DNA of 9,969 nucleotides, taken from positions 1-9,969 of the forward strand of contig JAUIGA010000094.1 in assembly GCA_030430125.1 (NCBI GenBank), given 5' to 3'. Origin of the DNA: Chloroflexia bacterium (GTDB taxonomy: Bacteria > Chloroflexota > Chloroflexia > Thermomicrobiales > UBA6265). Positions 1-6,380 of the stretch are shown here, in pieces. Position 1 is the stretch's first letter, and the number at the start of each line of letters is the position of its first letter. The translations under genes and the position numbers were made by a program. The notes beneath the pieces were generated by a model. The model ran no database searches, was not told the origin of the DNA, and worked only from the letters and a program-made list of their open reading frames with translations.

Positions 1-162
1 TCACCCGTTGCCCCCGTGCTGCCTGGTTCGATGCCGTGTGGATACATGGTACGCGCCGATCCGCGCGAAGCGCGCACCGGCGAACAGGCGCACACAGACC
101 ACGCCTCGACGATGATGTGGCGAAAGACCGGCGAGCCGGCTCACAACCTGGAGACAACATGA
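1..162 (+). CDS. C-terminal end of an unrecognised protein (5' truncated by the window)
   Basis: Reading frame 1 is open from the first base to a TGA at 160-162, giving 53 residues of a protein whose start lies upstream of the window. The stop shares an ATGA with the start codon of the aldolase that follows, the same junction used repeatedly elsewhere in this window. About three quarters of its third codon positions are G or C, clearly more than in the competing frame that would extend the aldolase upstream. The fragment carries a polar stretch around the residues RTGEQAHTDHAS and ends in NLETT. I do not recognise the family. Being coupled to an aldolase of sugar-acid catabolism, it may belong to the same pathway (dehydratase, dehydrogenase or kinase), but nothing in the 53 residues shows this. 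Confidence 0.55.
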   Translation, partial: SPVAPVLPGSMPCGYMVRADPREARTGEQAHTDHASTMMWRKTGEPAHNLETT

Positions 163-794
163 GCGTGACAGAACACATCGAGCGATCCGGCGTGGTGGCG
201 ATCGTGCGCCTCGACGACTATACGCACGCACCGGACATGGCGAGAGCGCTGTTCGCGGGCGGGGTGGAAGCGGTTGAGTTTACCTACACCAACCCGGCCG
301 CGGGTGACGCGGTGCGGGCCACGAAGGCGGCGATGGGCGACGCCATGATGGTCGGTGCCGGGACAGTGCTCGACCCGGAAACCGCGCGCGCTGCAATCCT
401 CCAGGGCGCGGATTTCATTGTGACGCCGACGGTGCAGCTGGACACCATTCAGCTGTGCAACCGGTACAGCGTGCCGACGGTCATCGGCGCATTCACGCCC
501 ACCGAAATCCTGACCGCCTGGCAGGCCGGTGCCTCCATCGTCAAGGTGTTCCCGGCGTCGGTCGGAGGTCCTCGCTATCTCAAGGATGTACGCGGTCCAC
601 TCCCGCAGGTAAAGCTGATGCCGACCGGCGGCGTGTCGGTTGAGACCGCGGGTGACTTCATCGCGGCGGGTGCGGTCGGGGTTGCGGCCGGCGGCAACCT
701 GATCGATGCCGCGACTGTGATGAGCCGGGACTGGGATACATTGACCAATCGTGCACGCGAGCTGGTGGAGGCGGTTCAGCAGGCACGACCGTAG
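159..794 (+). CDS. 2-keto-3-deoxy-phosphogluconate / 4-hydroxy-2-oxoglutarate aldolase family protein
   Basis: A 211-residue class I aldolase of the Eda/DgoA family, the usual length. The family cleaves 2-keto-3-deoxy-6-phospho-sugar acids to pyruvate and glyceraldehyde 3-phosphate, or 4-hydroxy-2-oxoglutarate to pyruvate and glyoxylate, in the cytoplasm. Visible landmarks are the catalytic glutamate E40 in AVEFTYTNP, the GAGTVL loop at 66-71, TP at 89-90, the Schiff-base lysine K129 in IVKVFPAS, and the phosphate-binding PTGGVS at 155-160. The Arg that follows the catalytic Glu in E. coli Eda (R49) is replaced by Thr44; DgoA-type enzymes also lack Arg there, so the substrate may not be KDPG. 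I chose the ATG at 159 because a GGAG at 150-153 precedes it, the family N-terminus begins there, and it overlaps the stop of the upstream gene. Longer in-frame starts add non-homologous sequence. Confidence 0.93.
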   Translation: MSVTEHIERSGVVAIVRLDDYTHAPDMARALFAGGVEAVEFTYTNPAAGDAVRATKAAMGDAMMVGAGTVLDPETARAAILQGADFIVTPTVQLDTIQLCNRYSVPTVIGAFTPTEILTAWQAGASIVKVFPASVGGPRYLKDVRGPLPQVKLMPTGGVSVETAGDFIAAGAVGVAAGGNLIDAATVMSRDWDTLTNRARELVEAVQQARP

Positions 795-885
795 CGGGAT
801 TGTGCCTGTACACTTGCCAATTGAACGACCATGCGAGCCCGGTCGGGCCGTCTTTCAGACACGTACACCATGAGGCAGCGAGATC

Positions 886-1185
886 ATGACCGATGATGGG
901 ATTCGACTCCCGCTCCTGAAACGGCTTGCGGAACAGGCAATGACCGACGCCGACTTTCGCAGCGTGGCCCGGGACGACCTGTCGGGGGCGCTCGAGCAGT
1001 TCGGCTACGATCTCAACGAGCGCGAGCGCGCATTTGTGTTCAGGTTCAGGCAGGCGCTGGAGGAAGCGAACGTCGATCTCAAGCTTGCCAAGGAGATCGA
1101 TCTCGACGCATTGCTCGCGGAGGACGACGATCCCGATGGGCTGGAGCAGTTGCTGACCAGCCTGGAGCACCAGCACCGGTCGTAA
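886..1185 (+). CDS. Small acidic protein, similar to Os1348/Franean1_4349 (NHLP-related) leader-like proteins
   Basis: A 99-residue hydrophilic, strongly acidic protein with no Cys, no signal peptide and no membrane segment. Residues about 11-55 (KRLAEQAMTDADFRSVAR, then ALEQFGYDLNERERAF) show the pattern of a helical leader-like domain: 'TDADFR...A..D...AL..FGY.L...E'. I recall this from small Os1348/Franean1_4349-type proteins of Chloroflexota and Actinobacteria, some of which are annotated as RiPP precursors related to nitrile-hydratase leader peptides. The C-terminal half is rich in Glu, Asp and Leu and does not look like a modified core peptide. The ATG at 886 has a weak GAGG at 872-875. 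The 91 bp upstream hold only a short GC hairpin (arms 837-841 and 844-848). No maturase, protease or exporter of RiPP type is nearby. The gene looks real; the family call is from memory and tentative. Confidence 0.75.
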   Translation: MTDDGIRLPLLKRLAEQAMTDADFRSVARDDLSGALEQFGYDLNERERAFVFRFRQALEEANVDLKLAKEIDLDALLAEDDDPDGLEQLLTSLEHQHRS

Positions 1186-2178
1186 TCACACGCCGCGAAA
1201 CCACTGGTTGATGGCATCGTTGGTCATGCTGGCGCCGATGTGCGCCAGCAGGGCGATCCGGGCCTTCTGCGCCGTCAGCCGCGATGCGGGGATCACCCCG
1301 GCACGCATCAGGTCGAACCCGCCACCGGATGCCCCGCCGGTGCCATAGACCGGCGCGAGCGGACCGCTGATGCACCGTGTGGTCAGCACGACCGGCCGAT
1401 CGGCTGCGATCATGCGCTCGATGCCGGGCAGGATCGCGCCCGGGACGTTTCCGGCGCCGGAACCCTCCAGGACCAGTCCGTCCACGCCGCGTTCCCGGTA
1501 CCAGTCGATCATGGAAGCATCCATTCCGGTCCATGTCTTGACGATCGGCACCTCGGCATTGAGGTGGGCAGGTGAGACCGTGCCATGTTCGCCCGGTGGC
1601 CGGAAGAACTCGATTCCCGTCACGGATGCTTCACCTGCCGGTCCCCCATGCGGCGATGCGAACGTGGATGGATTGACGGTGCTGGTCTTGGTCACAAAGC
1701 GCGCGTCGTGAATCGTCTCGTTGACGACCAAAAGCGATCGCCAGTTGCGTGACTCGGGCGAAGCCGCAACCCGGATCGCATCACGAAGGTTCCGTGGACC
1801 GTCCGGACCGGCTTCCGAGAGATTCCGCATCGCGGCGGTCAGGACGACTGGTTTGCCGGTCGGGTTCAGCATCCATGCGAGCATGCCGGTTTCCTCGACG
1901 GTGTCGGTGCCGTGGGTGACGACTACCCCCGATGTCACGTCATCCCGCAGCGCGTCGATCGCGGTTGTCACCAGGTCGAGCATCATTGGCGGGGTGATGT
2001 TCCAGCTGTTGATTGCCATCGCAGGACGTGGGGTCACGTCGGCGATGTCCCCAACGTCCGGCACGAGCTGGAGCAAATCCTCCGGGGATGCGGCGGCTCG
2101 CACCGCACCGGTGTCCGGGTCCTTCAGGCTGGCGATGGTGCCGCCGGTCGTCAGGACGACGACGTGTGGTGCTGGCAT
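1186..2178 (-). CDS. L-asparaginase, cytoplasmic (bacterial type I/II family)
   Basis: A 330-residue asparaginase that hydrolyses L-asparagine to aspartate and ammonia. Both catalytic signatures are intact: TTGGTIAS at residues 10-17 with nucleophile T14, and THGTDTVEET at 88-97 with T91 and D92; K164 in FVTK is the likely catalytic lysine. Other family blocks are VVLTAAMR at 111-118, DGPRNLRDA at 126-134, LEGSGAGNVP at 237-246 and KARIALLAH at 305-313. There is no signal peptide, so the enzyme should be cytoplasmic. The ATG at 2178-2176 overlaps the stop of upp as ATGA, which fixes the start just before the first beta strand; longer in-frame starts lie inside upp and give low-complexity Arg-rich sequence. 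Its aspartate product can feed pyrimidine synthesis, which may explain the pairing with upp; that is inference. Relaxed glutaminase activity cannot be judged. Confidence 0.94.
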   Translation of the reverse strand: MPAPHVVVLTTGGTIASLKDPDTGAVRAAASPEDLLQLVPDVGDIADVTPRPAMAINSWNITPPMMLDLVTTAIDALRDDVTSGVVVTHGTDTVEETGMLAWMLNPTGKPVVLTAAMRNLSEAGPDGPRNLRDAIRVAASPESRNWRSLLVVNETIHDARFVTKTSTVNPSTFASPHGGPAGEASVTGIEFFRPPGEHGTVSPAHLNAEVPIVKTWTGMDASMIDWYRERGVDGLVLEGSGAGNVPGAILPGIERMIAADRPVVLTTRCISGPLAPVYGTGGASGGGFDLMRAGVIPASRLTAQKARIALLAHIGASMTNDAINQWFRGV

Positions 2179-2819
2179 CACTCGGCTCCGGCAACGATGG
2201 TGCCGAACAGCCTGTCGCCCGCGTCGCCGAGTCCGGGGATGATAAAGCGATCGGCGTTGAGCTGGCGGTCCTGGCGTGCGAGGTGGATAGCAACGTCCGG
2301 ATGGGCTGTGGAGAGCAGGTCGATCCCTTCGGGCGCGCCGATGATCCCGATGAACTTGATCGTCGTAGCGCCCCACTGCTTGACCACGCTGATCGCGTCG
2401 ACGGCGGATCCGCCTGTCGCGAGCATCGGGTCGAGCACCAGCACGATGTCGTCCGGGCACGTCTCCGGCAACCGGTTGTAATAGGACACCGGCCGGTGGG
2501 TCGCCTCGTCCCGGTACATGCCGAGATGCCAGACTTCGGCGCGCGGCAGTGCGTCGACCGCCGCCTCGACCATCCCCAGCCCAGCGCGGATGATCGGAAC
2601 CAGGCCGATACTCGCGCCGATCCGATAGCCGGTGGTCGCCTCCATTGGCGTGTGGTAGTCGGTCGTCTGCAGGGGCAGGTCCGCCGTGGCCTCGTACAGC
2701 AGGAGCTGCGTCAACTCGCGGACCAATTCTCGGAAGGTCTTCGAGTCGGTGCGCTCGTCGGCGAGCAGCGTCACCTTGTGCTGCACGAGCGGATGCGCGC
2801 TGACGTGAACCTGGCCCAT
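2178..2819 (-). CDS. upp: Uracil phosphoribosyltransferase
   Basis: A 213-residue cytoplasmic enzyme that makes UMP from uracil and PRPP (pyrimidine salvage), close to the usual family length of about 209. The PRPP-binding loop LDPMLATGGS is at residues 129-138, the conserved PIIRAGLGM at 75-83, MYRDE at 101-105, and the uracil-binding C-terminal block IIPGLGDAGDRLFGT at 193-207 is intact. The start codon at 2819-2817 is preceded on the minus strand by a strong GGGGAGG-type ribosome binding site. It lies 24 bp downstream of hyi, and its stop overlaps the start of the asparaginase gene, so the three are probably cotranscribed. All key residues are present, so I expect an active enzyme. I see no attenuator or PyrR-type leader in the 24-bp gap. 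Confidence 0.97.
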   Translation of the reverse strand: MGQVHVSAHPLVQHKVTLLADERTDSKTFRELVRELTQLLLYEATADLPLQTTDYHTPMEATTGYRIGASIGLVPIIRAGLGMVEAAVDALPRAEVWHLGMYRDEATHRPVSYYNRLPETCPDDIVLVLDPMLATGGSAVDAISVVKQWGATTIKFIGIIGAPEGIDLLSTAHPDVAIHLARQDRQLNADRFIIPGLGDAGDRLFGTIVAGAE

Positions 2820-2843
2820 GTGGCGTCCTCCCCGGGTGTCTGA

Positions 2844-3644
2844 TCAGGAATCGGGCGACTCGACCGAGGTCCGCAGATAGCCAAGGTTCCTGAGCAGGCC
2901 GAATCCGTCCTCGGTGTGACCGTCAGGAATGTACTCCAGACTGACCCAGCCCGCGTATCCGGATGCATCGATGGCGTCGAACAGGCGCTGGAAGTCGATC
3001 TCGCCCGTGCCGGGTTGATGGCGGCCCGGAACGTCGGCGATCTGGATATGGTCGATCAGCTTTCCGTGCTCGGCGATGATCTCAAAGGGATCCTCACGCA
3101 TGCGAAGCGAATGGTAGACGTCGAACTGGAGGCCGATGTTCGGATGTTCGACCTCGGCGAGGACGGAGAGCGCGGTTTCAGTGTTGCGAATCGCGAATCC
3201 TGGGATGTCCTTGGTGTTGACCGGTTCGATCGTCATGCGGGTGCCGACCGTTTCCAGCGCATCCGCCGCATAGACAATGTTCTCGAGCATGGTCCGCCGG
3301 TGAGCAACCGGAAAATCGGTCTTTCCGACAAGGCAATTGACTCGGCGCGGCTTGAGCGCTTCGGCATAGGTGACGGCGAGATCGACCCCGTTGCGGAACT
3401 CGGTGACCCGATTCGGGTACGCGGCGATACCCCGGTCGCCCGCATTCCAGTCGCCGGCGGGGAGGTTGAACAGCACCAGATCCAGATGGTGCTGGCGCAA
3501 CACATCGCCAATCTCGACCGGTTTCAACTCGTACGGAAACAGGACTTCGACGCCGCCGAAGCCATTGGCGGCCGCACGGCCGAACCGGTCCGCGAACGGA
3601 TACTCGTTGAACAACATGGTGAGGTTAGCGGCGAGCTTCGGCAT
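2844..3644 (-). CDS. hyi: Hydroxypyruvate isomerase / 2-oxo-tetronate isomerase family (TIM barrel)
   Basis: A 266-residue xylose-isomerase-like TIM barrel closely matching E. coli Hyi/OtnI in length and motifs. Hyi interconverts hydroxypyruvate and tartronate semialdehyde in glyoxylate metabolism; OtnI paralogues isomerise 2-oxo-tetronates. Family blocks are NLTMLFNEYPF at 7-17, NLPAGDWNAGDRGIAAYP at 60-77, NCLVGKT at 103-109, MTIEPVN at 137-143 (E140), FDVYH at 174-178 (D175, H178), QIADVPGRHQPGTGEI at 201-216 and SLEYIP at 235-240 (E237). E140 and E237 are the expected catalytic/metal-binding acids. The start at 3644-3642 has an AGGAG site (minus strand, 3654-3650). It is the first gene of the minus-strand unit hyi-upp-asparaginase and diverges from the BMP transporter operon. 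The choice between Hyi and OtnI activity is not settled by sequence; no OtnC aldolase or glyoxylate carboligase is in the window. Confidence 0.92.
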   Translation of the reverse strand: MPKLAANLTMLFNEYPFADRFGRAAANGFGGVEVLFPYELKPVEIGDVLRQHHLDLVLFNLPAGDWNAGDRGIAAYPNRVTEFRNGVDLAVTYAEALKPRRVNCLVGKTDFPVAHRRTMLENIVYAADALETVGTRMTIEPVNTKDIPGFAIRNTETALSVLAEVEHPNIGLQFDVYHSLRMREDPFEIIAEHGKLIDHIQIADVPGRHQPGTGEIDFQRLFDAIDASGYAGWVSLEYIPDGHTEDGFGLLRNLGYLRTSVESPDS

Positions 3645-3855
3645 GGCGACTCCTCGTCATCATACAGGTGCCCCGATAAAGCGGTGGCCGTGTGTCGTCC
3701 TGTCCATTGTGCCAGTTCCCGGTCGCCCTGACAGGCGTCGCGCTCCCGCCAAGGCTGTGTCACACTCGGCGAAGTGGGACGGTCCGGGTGCGCGGCGCGA
3801 AACGGCCTGGCGAACGCGCATTGCAGGGCAATCCGATACAGGCAGGGTAACGCGG
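3645..3855. promoter_or_regulatory. Divergent intergenic region between the hyi and BMP transporter operons
   Basis: This 211-bp stretch separates two divergent operons and by position should contain both promoters. I do not see a convincing -35/-10 pair on either strand. It contains several short dyads: CCTGTC at 3699-3704 with GACAGG at 3730-3735, GTGTCACAC at 3757-3765, and TGCGCG at 3789-3794 with CGCGCA at 3815-3820. Any of these could be a regulator site, but arms of 4-6 bp occur readily by chance in GC-rich DNA. No open frame here has coding character. Confidence 0.4.
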
Positions 3856-5337
3856 ATGGTATTGCGAGTGGATGGCGTGAGTCGTCGATTCGGGACGATC
3901 GATGCATGCAATCGCGTGTCGCTTTCGGTCAATCGTGGAGAAGTTGTGGCGCTGCTCGGAGAGAACGGCGCCGGCAAATCGACCTTGCTCTCGATGATCG
4001 CCGGGTTCGTGGAACCGGATGCGGGTACGATCGAGATTGATGGAAAGCGCTTGTCGCCAGGGTCGCCGCTCGAAGCGATCCAGGTAGGGGTCGGTACGGC
4101 ATTCCAGCATTTTTCATTAGCGCCAGAGCTTCGCGTGCGGGAGAGTCTGGAGTTGGCACGAATCGATCCCGCTGCGGCCGCGACAAACCTGCCGTCGAGC
4201 CTGTCGCTGAATGCGCGCATCGGGGAGTTATCGGTGCCCGAGCGCCAGCAGGTTGAATTCCTGAAGGCGCGGATGCTCGCCAGGCATGTGCTTTTGCTGG
4301 ATGAGCCAACCTCGTTGCTGGGGGGCACAGATGTCGACCGAGTGCTGGAGCAGATTCGAGCGGTAGCCGCGACCGGTGTCGCTGTCGTGTTCGTGACCCA
4401 TCGGCTGCGCGAAGCGCTAGACGTTGCGGACCGCATTGTCGTGATGCGGCGCGGGTTTGTGGTGGAACGAGTGACGAAGCCGGATGGCGGATGGTCCGAG
4501 GGCGCCTCGGCCGACCTGCTGAACGCGATGTTCGGCGAGGTAGCGGCCAGCGAAGACGGCGCTGCGGCTTCCGCGCTGTTCGTGCGGGGCGCGCTCGACA
4601 CTGGCGATCGGATTGAAGTGCGCGGCGATCTGGCCGGCATGCCTCAGAACATATCCCTTCAGGCAGGTCAGTGGCTTGCGGTGGCCGGTATTGCGGGCAA
4701 TGGGCAGCGTGATCTGGTGTCGCTGCTCACTGGGCAGACTACGGCTGCCGTGACAACCCGCGGCGCTGATGGGACGGTGCGGCGGATCGAGGGCGACGAC
4801 GTGCATTCGTGGATCGCCGCCAAGGTCTCGATTGTGCCGGAGGACCGCACGCACGAGGGCGGGTCGGCGGCAATGACTGTGGCCGAAAACCTGGTGCTGC
4901 GTGACGTGATCGCGGGCCGGCAGGATCGATTCGGCGTCCTGAATCGCCGCCGGATTCGGGAGCGAGCGCAGGAACTCGTCCGCAGGTGGGACATTCGGCC
5001 GGCGAATCCCTCGGCGAGGTTCGGCACGCTCTCTGGCGGCAATGCGCAGCGCGTCCTGCTGGCGCGTGCGCTCGATCCTCCGCCGAATGTGGTGGTTGCG
5101 GTGCGCCCGACGCATGGCCTTGACCACCACTCGGTGGCGGCCGTGCGCGAGGCGCTGCGCGCGGCCGCGGATGCCGGAAGCGCGGTTGTCACGATCGAGC
5201 AGGAGCTGGACGACGCGATTCGGCATGCCGACGAGATCGCCGTCATGTTTCGCGGTCGGCTTTCCACCCCGGAGCCGGTTGGGATCACGGATCGAGTCAC
5301 ACTGCAGGGAATGATGGTGAGCGGGTGGGAGGCGTGA
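3856..5337 (+). CDS. BMP-family (nucleoside-type) ABC importer, duplicated ATP-binding protein
   Basis: A 493-residue protein with two fused nucleotide-binding domains, the layout of NupA/YufO and RbsA-like importers. It powers uptake through the two permeases encoded next. Domain 1 (about 1-225) has Walker A GENGAGKST at 35-43, Q-loop Q84, Walker B VLLLDEP at 145-151 with catalytic E150, and H-loop H182. Its signature is LSVPE at 125-129, where relatives usually have LSVGE. Domain 2 (about 240-490) has a degenerate Walker A (AGIAGNGQ at 277-284, no Lys), a good signature LSGGN at 392-396, a Walker B without the catalytic Glu (PTHGLD at 418-423) and no H-loop His. Domain 1 Walker A plus the domain 2 signature can therefore form one complete ATP site, while the other is degenerate, as in this family. 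The ATG at 3856 starts the first beta strand and has an AGGG at 3844-3847; the frame is open further upstream but only across intergenic and antisense-hyi sequence. Confidence 0.93.
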   Translation: MVLRVDGVSRRFGTIDACNRVSLSVNRGEVVALLGENGAGKSTLLSMIAGFVEPDAGTIEIDGKRLSPGSPLEAIQVGVGTAFQHFSLAPELRVRESLELARIDPAAAATNLPSSLSLNARIGELSVPERQQVEFLKARMLARHVLLLDEPTSLLGGTDVDRVLEQIRAVAATGVAVVFVTHRLREALDVADRIVVMRRGFVVERVTKPDGGWSEGASADLLNAMFGEVAASEDGAAASALFVRGALDTGDRIEVRGDLAGMPQNISLQAGQWLAVAGIAGNGQRDLVSLLTGQTTAAVTTRGADGTVRRIEGDDVHSWIAAKVSIVPEDRTHEGGSAAMTVAENLVLRDVIAGRQDRFGVLNRRRIRERAQELVRRWDIRPANPSARFGTLSGGNAQRVLLARALDPPPNVVVAVRPTHGLDHHSVAAVREALRAAADAGSAVVTIEQELDDAIRHADEIAVMFRGRLSTPEPVGITDRVTLQGMMVSGWEA

Positions 5338-6380
5338 CCGCCTCGAAGGCGGGTGCGCCACTCCTGTCGCTGCTGGGTGCGACGATAGTTGGTGTCGTGC
5401 TGGTGCTGCTCACCGGTCACAATCCCGTTCTCATCGGCGAGGAGTTCGTCGATCGCGTGGTGCTCCGCCGGGCCGGGCTGGAGGAGTCGTTCGTCGCCAT
5501 GACACCGATTTTGCTGGCGGGGCTGGCGGCGCTGCTCGCGGCGCGGGTGGGGTTGTGGAACATCGGGATCGACGGTCAGGTCGCGGCGGGAGCGATTACC
5601 GCCGCCGCGATCGCCCCGCGTCTCGACGACATGCCCCGCGTCGCGATGTGGGGTATCGCCGCAGGGGCAGGGTTCCTTGCCGGTGCGGCATGGGCCGCCC
5701 TGCCGGCGCTGCTGCGGGCCCGTGGGGGTGTCAACGAGATCGTGACGACGATCATGATGACCTACGTGGCGTTCGGTCTGGTGTCGTGGTTGATCAAGGG
5801 GCCGCTGAAGGACGAGTCGGTCGTATCCCCCGCGACGGCGAGCATCGAAGTCGCGCGGCGCATGCCAAGACTGGGGGACTCGCGTATCCATCTTGCCGTG
5901 ATCCTCGCGATCGTCCTCGCGATCGTTGTTGGCGTGGTCCTGCGGTGGACCGTGCCGGGCCTGCTGTCCCGGGTTGTCGGCGAGGCGCCGGCCGCGGCCG
6001 ATCTCCTCACCGTTCCGGTGAGCCGCTACCTCCTTGTCGCCTTCCTGTTGAGCGGTGCGATCGCGGCGCTCGCCGGCGTGTCAGAAGTCCTGGCCGTGCG
6101 CGGTTCCGTACCGGGCGACTGGCGACCGTCACTCGGCCTGGCGGCTTTCGCGGCATTGTTCCTTGCCCGTCAGCACGCGATATGGTTGATTCCATCCTCG
6201 CTACTGCTCGGCATGATGGCCTATGCCTCCACCGTGTTGCCTCGACCAACGGGCCTGTCGCCGGATTTCTTTCCGATGATCGAGGGGATTCTGTTGATCT
6301 TCCTGTCGATCGGCGAATGGCGACGACGATCGGCAGCGGCGGGGCAGGTCGACGAACCGGTGACGGGAGGGTCGCGATGA
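5325..6380 (+). CDS. BMP-family ABC importer, permease subunit 1
   Basis: A 351-residue inner-membrane permease (BPD_transp_2 type, YufP/NupP-like) with about eight to ten hydrophobic segments, for example near 15-30, 57-75, 106-130, 186-208, 234-258, 285-305 and 316-332. Family motifs are LAARVGLWNIGIDGQ at 71-85 and RGGVNEIVTTIMMTYVA at 133-149, the usual 'GVNE...TIM' block. It should form half of the membrane channel with the next gene. The GTG at 5325 overlaps the ATPase gene by 13 bp. A second in-frame GTG at 5334 would give the GTGA overlap seen elsewhere, but its GGGAGG (5327-5332) sits only one base away, too close to work well; the true start is one of these two. The lumenal/cytoplasmic tail after residue 333 is short and Arg-rich. 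A perfect 12-bp tandem repeat (5903-5926) codes part of one helix. Confidence 0.9.
   Translation: MGGVTASKAGAPLLSLLGATIVGVVLVLLTGHNPVLIGEEFVDRVVLRRAGLEESFVAMTPILLAGLAALLAARVGLWNIGIDGQVAAGAITAAAIAPRLDDMPRVAMWGIAAGAGFLAGAAWAALPALLRARGGVNEIVTTIMMTYVAFGLVSWLIKGPLKDESVVSPATASIEVARRMPRLGDSRIHLAVILAIVLAIVVGVVLRWTVPGLLSRVVGEAPAAADLLTVPVSRYLLVAFLLSGAIAALAGVSEVLAVRGSVPGDWRPSLGLAAFAALFLARQHAIWLIPSSLLLGMMAYASTVLPRPTGLSPDFFPMIEGILLIFLSIGEWRRRSAAAGQVDEPVTGGSR

Noticed and set aside
36..158. Upstream in-frame extension of the aldolase
   Set aside because: The extra residues are Arg-rich with lower GC3; family length, a ribosome binding site and the ATGA overlap support the ATG at 159.
837..848. GC palindrome between the aldolase and the small gene as a terminator
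   Set aside because: The stem is only 4-5 bp with a 2-4 base loop and is followed by CGTCTTTC, not a real T-run.
2179..2460. Longer asparaginase start inside upp
   Set aside because: The extension is Arg-rich, lies wholly in another frame of upp and has no asparaginase similarity.
3370..3855. Upstream in-frame extension of the ABC ATPase
   Set aside because: The added residues are antisense to hyi and intergenic DNA, have no family similarity, and the ATP-binding domain begins right at ATG 3856.
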